Shown here: positions 1-18,160 of the stretch, in pieces
Position numbering within the stretch: the stretch's first letter is position 1
Layout of the letters: each line of letters starts with the position of its first letter
NCBI RefSeq assembly: GCF_023053635.1
Contig: NC_086178.1
Coordinates: 28,713,726-28,777,725 of the forward strand
DNA: 64,000 nucleotides
Source: Elgaria multicarinata webbii
Taxonomy: Eukaryota > Chordata > Lepidosauria > Squamata > Anguidae
Direction: 5' to 3'
Translations under genes and position numbers: made by a program
Notes under the pieces: generated by a model
Told to the model about the DNA's origin: nothing
Database searches by the model: none
What the model saw: the letters and a program-made list of their open reading frames with translations, nothing else

Positions 1-6839
<6,839 letters not shown>

Positions 6840-7000
6840 GATGCTCCTCCAGACTCAGCCACTTAAAGTCACGCCGACTTCTTCTGCTCCGCTTCCGGCC
6901 TAAGCCGGCTTGCGCTTCCGGAGCATCCAGACAGATCATAGAAAAGACCAGATAGACGCCCTCCCTCCCCCGACATGCGCACACATCCCTACAGCGCCAC
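6840..7000 (-). promoter_or_regulatory. GFM1: GFM1 promoter and 5' UTR, GC-rich
   Basis: The GC-rich stretch around and upstream of the GFM1 start (about 6660-7000) contains two copies of CCGGAAGCG-type ETS/GABP motifs on the minus strand (cores at 6892-6898 and 6915-6921, 23 bp apart). ETS/GABP (NRF-2) sites are common in promoters of nuclear genes for mitochondrial proteins. No TATA box was seen. The transcription start is inferred to lie near 6900. Confidence 0.6.
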
Positions 7001-7237
7001 CCATAGCGAGGGGGAAGGAAATGCTAGAAGGAAGACAGTTTAGGAGGAGGAAAGAACTTTTGTTGGGGCCTTCCCTGTGGTACCACTCGTTGATGTTTTA
7101 GCCTAGAATTTGTTTCAGTGTCAAGGCATATTCCTGGAAGATATCAGTGTCAGCACCGGTCATTCCAGCAGGTGGTACGGGGGAGATGAGAGCGCGCAGA
7201 GCCATGTCACTAACCTGCTGGAAGAATTTCCCCCCTC

Positions 7238-7372
7238 TTCCCTTTTTCCTTGTGTGTCCTGCCTTTTTAGATTGTAAGCCTCCAGGTATTGACTTAATTG
7301 ATTATATGTAAGCCACTCTGGAAGGCTTTTTGCATGAGGAGTGGCATAAAAATATTTTAAATAAACAAGCTA
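7238..7372 (+). mobile_element. L2-like LINE 3' end
   Basis: TTTAGATTGTAAGCCTCCAG...GTAAGCCACTCTGGAAGGCT...GGAGTGGCATAAAAATATTT is the L2-style 3' terminus, also seen at 51165-51290. It is in the GFM1-MLF1 intergenic region, which spans about 7000-12630. Confidence 0.6.
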
Positions 7373-8187
7373 TTCTTGATGCAGACTGAGCTTCACAGAT
7401 GTAGTTTTTAATGTTCTGGTTCTTCTAGCATATAGCTAAAAGCAGATGCCTGTTTTTCTATCCAGAATCTGGTTTGTCCTTTCAGCGTAGTTAGCATAAA
7501 TCCTGGGCACCAACTAGCCCAGGGCTCCCCGACTTTGTTGAGCCAGTAGGTGTATTTCAAATTTTGAATTGGTGCAAAATAGGTGCTGTAGTGGGCATCT
7601 TCTGTTGCCTTATTTTTATTATTTATTTGCAATATCTTTAGAGGCTGAGTTCTGGGAAGTCAGGATAGAAATATTTAAATAAAGTTAACTGTATGAAATG
7701 TTGGCTAACCCAAAAGCATTTTGCAATTTAGTTTTGGGACAATGACCGCCGTATGTGTCGAGAGAAACTGTCTTACTCTGACCAGTATACCATGCAAGGA
7801 AGGGCAGGCATGGTTGGGCACAGGCTGAGGGCCCAAGCCACAGTTTGGGCCCACTGAGAAGAGCCCACTGCAGTTGCTCCTTCTCTTTGTTATTACAACC
7901 GGCATTTCTTACTGCCTCTTAATCTGGCCCAGGCATCGCCCCCTACTTGCTCACTGTCTCTCTCCTTGTTAAGCAAGCAAGTGGTAGCAATGAACAAGAG
8001 GAGCAATAGCAGCTGGTGACAATGGCAATGAGAAGGTAGACCCGTTGAGGGAGGGGACCCATTGACAGTGTTTTTCCCAAGGGCTTCCCAAAACCTGGAG
8101 CTGGTACTGGTAACGTGGTTTCAAGCTTTAAAAAATCCTTCGAATCTTTTTAAAAAACGTATTTGAAGTCATTCTTCTGATTTTAAA

Positions 8188-8281
8188 GGTACAATCTTGT
8201 GCACACTTACTTGGGAGTAATCTTCATTGAACATGGTGGGATGTACTTCTGAGTAAACATGCCTTTAGGATTGAGCTGTAA
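8188..8281. mobile_element. Short palindromic MITE (CAATCCTA family)
   Basis: ACAATCTTGTGCACACTTAC...GGGATGTACTTCTGAGTAAAC...CCTTTAGGATTG. It shares both arms with the copies at 3796 and 10499. Intergenic. Confidence 0.6.
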
Positions 8282-10498
8282 TAGCCTGACCCACTTCGAG
8301 GATGCATTTAAAGGGGGTGGAAGTGGAAGACAAACTTAAAGATGTCTTAAGCACATGCTTTTTTCTCTCCCATTGAAATCAATGAAATGTCGAAGTGCTT
8401 AACTTACGCATCATATAGAAGAAAATGGACGAGTAAGACTGTTAAAAATTGGTACATCCTGACTCAATTGAGTACAATGGAACTAGAGGTTGCCTTCGTT
8501 TCCAAACTGACAGGGAGGAGGCCACAAAGGTATTTTTGGGCTTTAGTTCTGGGGTCTAACGCTAAATAGAAACATAAGCAACAAGCAGCTGAAAAGCAGG
8601 AATATTCTGCCAAGTGAGGAAATACAGGCAAGAGTGGACAAGCATGGAGTTTCAGCAAAGTATTTCAGTTATATTCATCATTGAACTAAGAATATTTGGA
8701 TGACATGGCATTAAGTTCTAGCAAAACATTCACTCAACTCTCATCCCTTATGCCATACAACCCACGCCCTCCCAAGAACAGTCCATGCAGGTGCACCATT
8801 ACATGTAAAAGCATGTCCCTGGAGAGCACTTATTTGAAAATGAAGGAAGCACCTTTTCCATTTGAATGTGTGGGGGGGGGGGGATGGAACAAATCCAAGT
8901 TTTGACATTCAGACTGTCATGTTGTCACAAATACTGCTCATTTCAGTTGTTTGTATTGGTGGAGCGTCTCCAAGACTAAACTTTACCCAACAAGCTGGGA
9001 ACTAAACCCCAATCTCTGCCCCAGATATATTTCTTTTTATTTTCCCTTTACTGGAAGCCCACTGATTCTAAGGGCACACATAGCCGATGAGCGGTCTGCA
9101 ACAGCAGCAACACTGTGAACTTCTATCCGATGTATTGCTACAGATGAGTTACAAATAACTTGTAAAAAACATTTTTTCCCCAAATGTAGCTCTTTGAGGA
9201 AGAACTCTGATATACTTGAGTTGATTTTGTTCAAGTTTAAATTGTTAAATGTTTTGGGAGGCCACTGTAACTAAGCAACCAAATCGTTGAGCCAAATAAT
9301 CTATCCAGCCGGGGACTCATCAGTCACACCACTCTATGTTTGGCACTTCTAAATTGAGAATTTAAAGGGTGTACAGAATGTGGAATGCCACAAGCACATG
9401 CAGCACGGATAGAACATTTGAGCATCTTTTACATTAGGGAGAGGGGTGAAATCTAGTCTAAGTGATGTTTTTGCCAACCATGCAATCCCAGCTGAAAATT
9501 AAGAGTTTAAGATTTTAAAAAAAGATGCTGCTGTAAGAGGCAATGTATTTTAAAAATAATTTTGAAAACATTATACATAAATGTGGTAAGTACTGCCAGT
9601 ATTGATAACATACCTAATCTGCTAATTGCTTTAAAAAAAACTAGTTAACTTGAATAACCTTTTGAAATAAAGGTTCAAAACAATAAAGGAAACAAGTAGA
9701 GATCAGGCACAGGAATTTTTGAGACTTCATTATTACCATCTGTGGGAACCAGATTTGGTTACACAATAAAGTGACCAAGGCAAAATTTGAACTGGAGTTT
9801 ACATCTGATTCATTTAGAAACAACGCTAGATTTGCAGGTCTTAGTTACCCATTTAGTTCTAAAAGCTTGACTCTGTACCCTCAAATCCTTCCTGTATACA
9901 TACAGGCTAAATGCTGATTTTGCAACACTGTTTAATGTCAATAGGGAAGTTGGCTCACATTCAGGTAATCCTGGCCAGAACCAGAGGAAGGATGACTTAT
10001 GTAAAACACCTGTTGTCCTATAAATGTGCTTTAAGCCCTGTTAAGAGTTCCCTATATAAGAAGAGGAAAGCACAGTAAACAGGTGGCAATTTCAGAATCT
10101 ATGCCTAGAATCCTTGGCTTGATCGCATGCCAGCTGTAATCTTAATGGTAGATGTGAATAAATCAAGGGATTTGTGCCAGAACCCTGAGTTTTCCACATC
10201 ATGTTCCCTGGCAGCAGCAAGTAGCATCTGTGAAACTAAATGGTCTTAGCTAGTTTGAATTAGCTAGGTTCCTAACTTGGTAGGTTATGGACAGCAGTTT
10301 CAGCAGAGGACTAGATGCAATATCCCCCTTCCCCAATGACTTGGGACACTAGTCTACTTGCAGCTGCAAAGGTTCATTGCTACTCTGGAGAAGTGTTCTG
10401 TTCAAAAGCGAATACTGTTTTTTTGTTAAATGCAACCAAGCTACTCCTTAAATATCCACTATGTTAAATGTCTATTTCTTAGGGGGAAAACACATTTA

Positions 10499-10588
10499 GA
10501 GCACAATACTATGCATGTCTACTTGAAATTAAGCCCCACTGAGTTCTATACTTACTCCCAGGTATGTGTGTATAGGGTAGCAGCCTTA
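10499..10588. mobile_element. Short palindromic MITE (CAATCCTA family)
   Basis: GCACAATACTATGCATGTCT...AAGCCCCACTGAGTTCTATA, then CTTACTCCCAGGTATGTGTG and a GTAGCAGCC end. Intergenic between GFM1 and MLF1. Confidence 0.65.
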
Positions 10589-11208
10589 GTAATATCCTAT
10601 AGCATAATTCGATGAGAACAGGTAGAACGTTCTGTTGAATAGTTCTTTATTAAGAAGAAAAGTGGCAAGTGTTATTTATGAAGTCTCCATTAGATTTGAG
10701 TAAGATTAGGCAAATATTTATTTAGCATCAAGAATATGTATACATATACATTTCTGCCCTGCACAACTTTAAAGAGTGAATACTTCTAATAGACCAAGAT
10801 ACTTTATTGAAGGAAGTAACTGTACAGTTCCTTCACTTTTATTTGTTATGTTGGATAGTTTGTAAGATGTCCTAACACATAGTCATTCAAATTTCAGAAA
10901 TTCAAACTTTCCCAAACCTATTGCTATGCAAAGGCAATGTTTGAACAAACTTGTAGAATCCACAAATTCACTTAGGGCACAATCCTATGCTAGTTTAGAC
11001 AGAAAAAAAGGCCTACAACTCCCACTATAACCTTACATTTTTTAAAAAAAGCTTTATAAAGTCTCATCTATTAAAAGAATGGGAGCAGCATGAATATTTC
11101 ACTGGGAATTCACACATCCAGCAAATCTGCATCTTTGCTATGAAAGCAAAAGTGTAATCTTTCTCTAATTTTTATTTTTTTTGCAACAATGTTTGGTTGC
11201 AACATTGA

Positions 11209-11400
11209 CTGTTAGAGCAGTACAACAATGGAATCAGTTACCAAGGGAGGCTGTGGGCTCTCCCATGCTAGAGGCATTCAAGAGGCAGCTGGACAACCAT
11301 CTGTCAGGGATGCTTTAGGGTGGATTCCTGCATTGAGCAGGGGGTTGGACTCGATGGCCTTGTAGGCCCCTTCCAACTCTGCTATTCTATGATTCTATGT
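11209..11400 (+). mobile_element. CR1 LINE 3' end
   Basis: GTTACCAAGGGAGGCTGTGG...CATCTGTCAGGGATGCTTTA...GGGGTTGGACTCGATGGCCT and a terminal ATTCTATG-type repeat (TATTCTATGATTCTATG) are diagnostic of the CR1 3' terminus. Strongly 5'-truncated. Confidence 0.92.
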
Positions 11401-12649
11401 TTTGAAAGACATAATGCCCCCAGCCTTCTGCATCTGTACTCTGTAACTTTCTCATCAAAACAGAATAAATCAAACAAAGGAAAAACCAAATAAGCATGAA
11501 TAAGAGGAAAGCATCTTCAAGAGAGAGATGGAGAGTCAAAAGTAGTAAAGGTGTTAGTCTTAAGATGCATGCTAGAAGCATTTCTGAATCACCTGAAGTG
11601 GTTTTTTGTGGATTTTTGCTATGATCTACAATTTGAAAGGTGAAATGGGTTTCAGTGGTAATATATTTTCCAATTAAAAATGACTACTTTTATTCATGAA
11701 TATTAAAATTTTACAAACTAAAATCAATTATTAACAATAAAACACATCAAAATATGATTCAGAAGGAAAGCTACTTTATTAAAAACAGAGGGGAAACAAA
11801 CTAGTGCAAACCATAACAGACAGATCTACTTGGGACATAATAAAATAATTATGTTTCAGAGAGGGAATCAGAATGTGCAGTCCTAAATATTAAAATTCTG
11901 CAATTCAGATTCTTGGTATTTTTTCTCCCCAGAAAACGTAACTTGTTATTAGTTTGATTTAGGCAATGTAATGCTGGTACCTTATTCTAAACTGTCATCA
12001 TATACAGCATTTTCCTTTTTATTTATTTAAAGTATTTTTATACCACCTTTTCATTACCAAATCACAGGTTGTATACAAAAATTAAGACAATTAAAATATA
12101 AAAAGAAAAACATGGAAACTAATGGCTTTTCTATTCAGATTAAGTTTTTTAACCCATTATATCTAATCATTAATCTAGAACACTGGAATCAGCTTTTCCT
12201 TCACAAGAGTGGCAATGAATTACACTTCTGGGTTGTTCACTAGCTCAAATATGGCTCCCGACACCAATCTGCCCAAATAGCTCACTGTGGTGGGACAGTG
12301 GTTTCTTGCTATAGGGTAGGGACTAGCAACATGCTACTTAACTTTAGCAAGGAGTATGACAAATCTGAAATACAGAATCATTCTCCAAAGCAGCAGAATG
12401 ATCAACAATTTAGGAGAGGTGGCTGTGCTAAGGGATACACGAAATTGAGAGAATGGTGGCAAAATTCAGTTTTATTTAAGCAATTTACCTGACCTTTTTT
12501 GCAAGACTCATCTATCAATATTGACTGTTTAATACAAGTGTAGTACACATGCTTCTCAGTAAAGTATTGCTTTAAAGCTATGTCTTCCCGATGCTCTAGA
12601 CTTTGACTGACCAAAAACACAGCAGTACTGCTTGAGTTACAAACAGCAG

Positions 12650-12655
12650 TTTATT
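12650..12655 (-). terminator. MLF1: Candidate MLF1 poly(A) signal
   Basis: AATAAA on the minus strand (TTTATT on plus), about 300 bases downstream of the MLF1 stop. Another AATAAA overlaps the stop codon region (12955-12960), but it is too close to be the likely main signal. Confidence 0.5.
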
Positions 12656-12955
12656 AACTGTACTCCTTGAAACCGTGTACATGTAGTTGTCTCCACACTT
12701 GCTAGAGCAGTTGTGCTGTAACATTCTGGCTGATGCTAAAACAGTAAGAACTCCATAAAGTGCTTTTCAGTATTAATGTTTTTCTTCTACTGTTCGAAAG
12801 CAAATATTGCCAAGGAGTTGGAGCTGTCACAAACATTCAGTAGTCAAAGAGCAAAATCACTACTGCTAAGAACAGAGAGCTTGGTCTTATTCATTGATCC
12901 AGATATTGTGTCCTCCCCAAAACAGCCAGATTAATATGAAAAGCAACACAGCCAT

Positions 12956-13067
12956 TTATTTTTTGCTGGTTTTGAGAGGAACATGTGATCCCTTGACATT
13001 GAGCTTCTCCATAGATGATTTAGGCCTTCTGGGTCCCTCTATGGCTGTCTTTGGGTACGTCTTCTCC
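12956..13067 (-). CDS. MLF1: MLF1 last coding exon 8
   Basis: Residues 282-318 and the stop TAA: REKTYPKTAIEGPRRPKSSM, then EKLNVKGSHVPLKTSKK. It matches the human end (KLHIKGSSVKSNKK). The acceptor is GTTTCAG|GGAGAA. The 3' UTR continues left; a candidate AATAAA is at 12655-12650, about 300 bases after the stop. Confidence 0.95.
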
Positions 13068-16000
13068 CTGAAACAGTAATCAGAAAAAGGAAACACCTGA
13101 AGTTTAGGGATTTGATTTGAACAGAAAAAAATCTTGCACAATATCTGTTAAAGAAAATCTTCTAAGAATGTTGGTTACCAATAGGCAGTTGCTTCTAAGC
13201 AGTGGTCACGCAAAGCTGTACCATCTCACATAAAAACACAGAGGCTGCAACTTTGGTTCAAATTGTGATCTAACACCCCCACCTCTCTCCACGTTTGTTT
13301 TAAGAAGGATAAAACTATTGGTCAATTGAATCTTCATCCATGGATCAAGTAAAGAGACTTTTAGAGAGCTGGTGGAAAGTGGTCATGTGTGGTGTGACCG
13401 AACCCAATTTGTGTTTTTCTTAATCCATTTATGTATTGACTGAAGATGCTGGGGCCATTAGAACAATCCTGTTTCCCCAGAGGCTCGCTTTTCTGCAGGC
13501 ACTTCTCATGCTTAAACTACAGTTGTACAGACAGATAGAACCTCCAATCCAACTACAACATAAGCATGCTTGCTTGCAGGCACGTGTGGTGCTAACTCCA
13601 CAGCAGTCATGACTATTTTCCTGAAAAAGCAATGTATGTGCACACCAGTCTCTTAAAGCATGCTAGACATATTCGAGAATTTACTCCTAAAAAGCCGTAC
13701 AAGGATGATAATGATTTATACCTTCTGGTTGCATCTTCCTTGCTTACATGATGGATACTTCTATGTCTTGGTGCATTTATATTGTTTCTTCCTCCAGAGG
13801 GCTTGAACCTCAGAATCTCCTTCTGCCATTGTTCATCAAATGCATGAGCTTCAGCTGTGCAACAAATTTTAAAGTGAGAGTATCTTTACCGGCTGCAATC
13901 AATGCAGTAAATATCTAAAGCTGCTATATTCCAATAAAAATAATAGGAAATAATCTGTAACATTATTACAGCCAATGATGTTTAGCAGTTAGAGTGCTGG
14001 ACTGGGACTCGGAGTATCTGAGTTCTAGTCTCCACTCTGCCATGGAGCTTGCTGGGTATCTTTGGGCCAGTCACTGGACCAGTTTGGATGACACGACAGC
14101 CCATTGTGGATTAATTTACCCATGAGGAGCTGCAGCATATGCCAACTAACATTAAAATAAGCAACTGGGGTTGCCATAACTTGTCGTATTGTCCAAATGT
14201 GGGCAGCAGGAGTTATTTGAGGGTTAAACAACTCTCGCATAACCCACTGCCTGTTATAGAGTTATGTGAGGGTTGTTAACCCTCAAAAGAACCTCACTGT
14301 CTGGGTTGGATTACATGACAAGTCACAGCAACCCACAGCTGGGGCTTGAATTTTAATAATCGTGGATAACACATGCTTTAGTGCCCTGAGGGTTAATTAA
14401 CCCATGGTGGGCTGTCATGTCACTGACTGTCAGCCTAACTTACCTCGCAGGGTTATTGTGAGAATAAAATGGAGAAGAGGATGACAATGTAAGCTGCCTT
14501 GGGTTCCTTACAAGTGGACATACTACATTTTTCTGTTTATGCATGTGCACACATACAAACATCTGTAGACCATTGACAGATTATGGTATGACCCAAAAAA
14601 AATCCTGGATGTCTGCTACAAGATTTCTTACCTTCATCTAAATTGACAAATTCTTGATTCAGTTCTTCATCACCAGTTTTGTTGTTTTTCGCCTTCTGAA
14701 CAACATGAGCACGATCCTGAATGTGATGACCAATAGACATTTTTTCCATCCCACTTTCAGAATCTTTAACTGCTTTTCTGGTTTCTTTAATCTGTATTAA
14801 AATACAACAGCACTTATGACCAAGAAAGAATACCTTTGGTCAGCTGTTTGGGATTTTCCCTTTTCAACAAAACTTTTGCACGATTATGCAAACAATATCA
14901 GCACCCAGATATTTTACCTTCACTGTAAATAGGGCATAGAAAGAAGAAAGAGAGAACGAGAATGCAAAACAAAGGCACTAGCATCTGAGCACCGATTAGA
15001 ACCATATACAGAGCAGGAGCTTCACCTGTCACTTCTGCTGCAACAATTTCCAGTTTTGAAGAGATAAGCAGCTGTTCCAGTGTAGAAGCAGCTAGTCTCT
15101 TTAGGAGCAAAAACTGCTGCTGCAAAACCATTAAGAAACAATCCCGTTGCATGCATGCATTGGAGAGAATTTTGCACTTCTTTGAACTGTGTCCAGGCCA
15201 CAACATGCATGTCTATGATTCACACACAAAGGAGTTAGGATTTACTTCTACCATCTCAAGGTCTCAATATTGTTCTGTTAGAATAGTTTCAAAAAAACAC
15301 AAAAGCCTAATCTAAATATAGCTTGTGAATGAACCTTTCAGCTACAAAGATAAGTGTGTGTTGGTATTTGCTACATGAAAGAGACACCAACCATTAGTAT
15401 GTCATGCTAACCAACTTGAAAATCTTGGCTACTGCTTATCGGCGTGCTCATAAGTATATTATTAGAAGCTTTTTGATAACCAAGTACAGGACTGAGCTCT
15501 GAAGTGATCTGCAGTGGGCTATTTTCAACAGTCTTCTCCTGCTTCCATATAGTCTTTCATGAACCTGACTTCAAGGTTCAAATTCAAATTCAAATTTCTT
15601 AGCAAAATTAGATGCAACAGCTGTGAGGAAGCCAATGAAAGGGCATCTTAAGCATTATGTAAGCACTTAAAAGTCAAGTTTCAGCTTTAACAGTTGGTGT
15701 GAACAGATGAATCAAGACAGCTATTTGGTGCTATTGCCAATTATTTCTAGTATTTTAGGGTATAATTATGTGTACCGTTATATCCAGATTTTAGTAATTT
15801 ATCTCCTTAAGCATTTAAACATTTCTTTTCATTTAGTCTCATCAATCAATGCCTTGAAAAGCATTCATTGTGTTGATTTACCCAATGGCATTATGAGACG
15901 AGCCCTGTCCTTGCACACTCACTCTTCTCCCTGTGCCCTTCACTTTGCTACTTAATTCCTGGATCACAGAAAACCATTGTTTGCTGTTACATCCAAAGCA

Positions 16001-18129
16001 CAGCAAACTATGGTTTATACCGGCCCAGCAAGTGAGGATTATGAACTAGAATTAGAAGTGTACATGTATTTTAAACTACAAGCTACTTACCAGATTAAAC
16101 ATGTAAATTTGGGAACTTACGTTCTCTATGTGTTACTGCATATTCATACGCACACAAAAATTATCCATCTCAAGGGGCGGGGGAGCACCCAAAGATTAAC
16201 TTACCCCTCCAGGAGCCACACGTGTCTGAGCTGAAGCCTGGAAAACCTTTGGAGGTTCATCACCCTTCTTGGAATAGGTCATCACTGAGGAAGAACTGAA
16301 TGAGTGTGCATTTGGATCAAATGCCATTTTATCCTGAAATTAAACACAATTTAGAACAGAGTAAGAATCACCACAACAAAACACAGTACAAGCTAAGATT
16401 AATGGTGTGCACTACTCCCTTTAGGGAGCAATCCTATGTCCTCTAGACAGCATCTGGGGGCAATATACAACTGTTTGCTTTCCTAGCTATGAGTGTGTAA
16501 ACGGCTCCGAACTGGGAGCCAGGTAACTGTGCTCCCCCCTCCCCATCGTAGTTGAGCGGAGAGAACCGTGCTGGCTACCTCTCTGTGATTGAAAAACAGA
16601 GCACAGGGATGGGGGAAAGGAGGCATTCCTGGGGGCAGGGAGGGAAGGAGACTGGGGACATTTAAAAAAATGCATTCAATTCAGAATTCAAGCTAGAAAA
16701 GTAATCATTTTCCACTACCATAGTGGACTGGGGTAAAAGCACTGGGGGAGGGGGGGAAATGAGGAAGGGAATTCCAAGCACTAAAAAAAGTTATGTTTAT
16801 TATTGTTGTTTTTCACATTTCCCCCGCACTGAAAAAAACCCAGGGTGGAAAACAGGGCTTTTCCCTCTAAGACAGCCTTTCTCAACCTGGGGCGCTCCAG
16901 ATGTGTTGGACTACAACTCCCAGAATGCCCCAGCCAGCTGGCTGGGGCATTCTGGGAGATGCAGTCCAACACATCTGGAGCGCCCCAGGTTTAGAAAGGC
17001 TGCTCTAAGACTTCCAAGTTTCTGGGAATTTTACATTTCTATACACAATGCACTGCTAATGTTTCTGCACTGAATTCTAACAGTTACTTTCTAGTGCTTT
17101 ATATTCTCCATTTTTTATTCCCCCTATTACTTCAAGAATGTCATTGCAGTTTTTAGATTAAGATTAACAAAAAAAAAAAAAACTTACAAAATTTCTTTGC
17201 AATTCCACCATACTGTTTCTCATGTTTGACATCATTCTGTCCATAGCAGAGAAAGGATCCCTGAAATCCATGTTCTGTCAGAAAAGAGGATAAAAGATAA
17301 TTAGAGAGAGAGAAAAAAATATCTTCAGCTTAGGGCTCTTGTCACAGTTTACTCATATAGATACAGAAAAACATTTACAATTTTTCAGGGCGCACCAGAT
17401 GATAGAGAAAGAAGTGGTTTAAATAATCCCCATTAAGAGCAAGCAAGAGCACCAGGGCAAATATATAGCGATTAAAAGATACAACAACAAAAAGGTTCAA
17501 AGTCGTGGTTGATGTGCTTGTTTTTTGCTTTTAGACAAAGCATTTTTACTTTACCATTGTTCTTTTGCGCTCTCATTGTGCAGAATCGGGGACTAAACAA
17601 GACACAACGCAGGGGATTTTTGTTTTTTTTTCTATATAGAGCTAATAGAAGCTAGGGTGAGACAATTTAGATTGCAGGAAAAGGTCAGAACACTCTCTCC
17701 CAAAGTGAGACTTCCCCAATTTTCACAGCAGACCCCTGGGGTTGCTAATTATTAAAACGAAAATCATGGAAGGAAGAATTCTGCATCACATCTAATTTGG
17801 CCCTTAGTCCGTTGGAAAGTGTGATGGACCACTGAAATACAGCTCTCTAGAGTAATCAGAAATGGTTTTCTCATTAGCCTCAAGTAAATTTGATCAAAAT
17901 GTGGTCTGGTTTTATTATATGGAATTTTAGGTAGTTTCCCAGCCATTGTCAAGTTTTCACTTTTTATAGCGCAGCAATAGTAGATTACTATCACCAATGT
18001 AACCAAAGAAATGAAATATTGACAAAAGCCAGTTTACACCATTATATGAAAGCACGAACTTGCCCTCCCCAATTTGAGATTATAAGACATTAAAAAGCAA
18101 AAGCTTCTTTTTAGCTTCTTTCTTTTATG

Positions 18130-18160
<31 letters not shown>

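Larger units (their letters stand above)
7373..11208. other. Intergenic DNA between GFM1 and MLF1
   Basis: No exon or RNA gene seen. Besides the two MITEs listed separately, 7500-8100 has the look of decayed dispersed repeat (GC-richer, with a diverged direct and inverted word structure), but I cannot name its family. A run of ten or so G is at 8871-8882. Confidence 0.4.
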
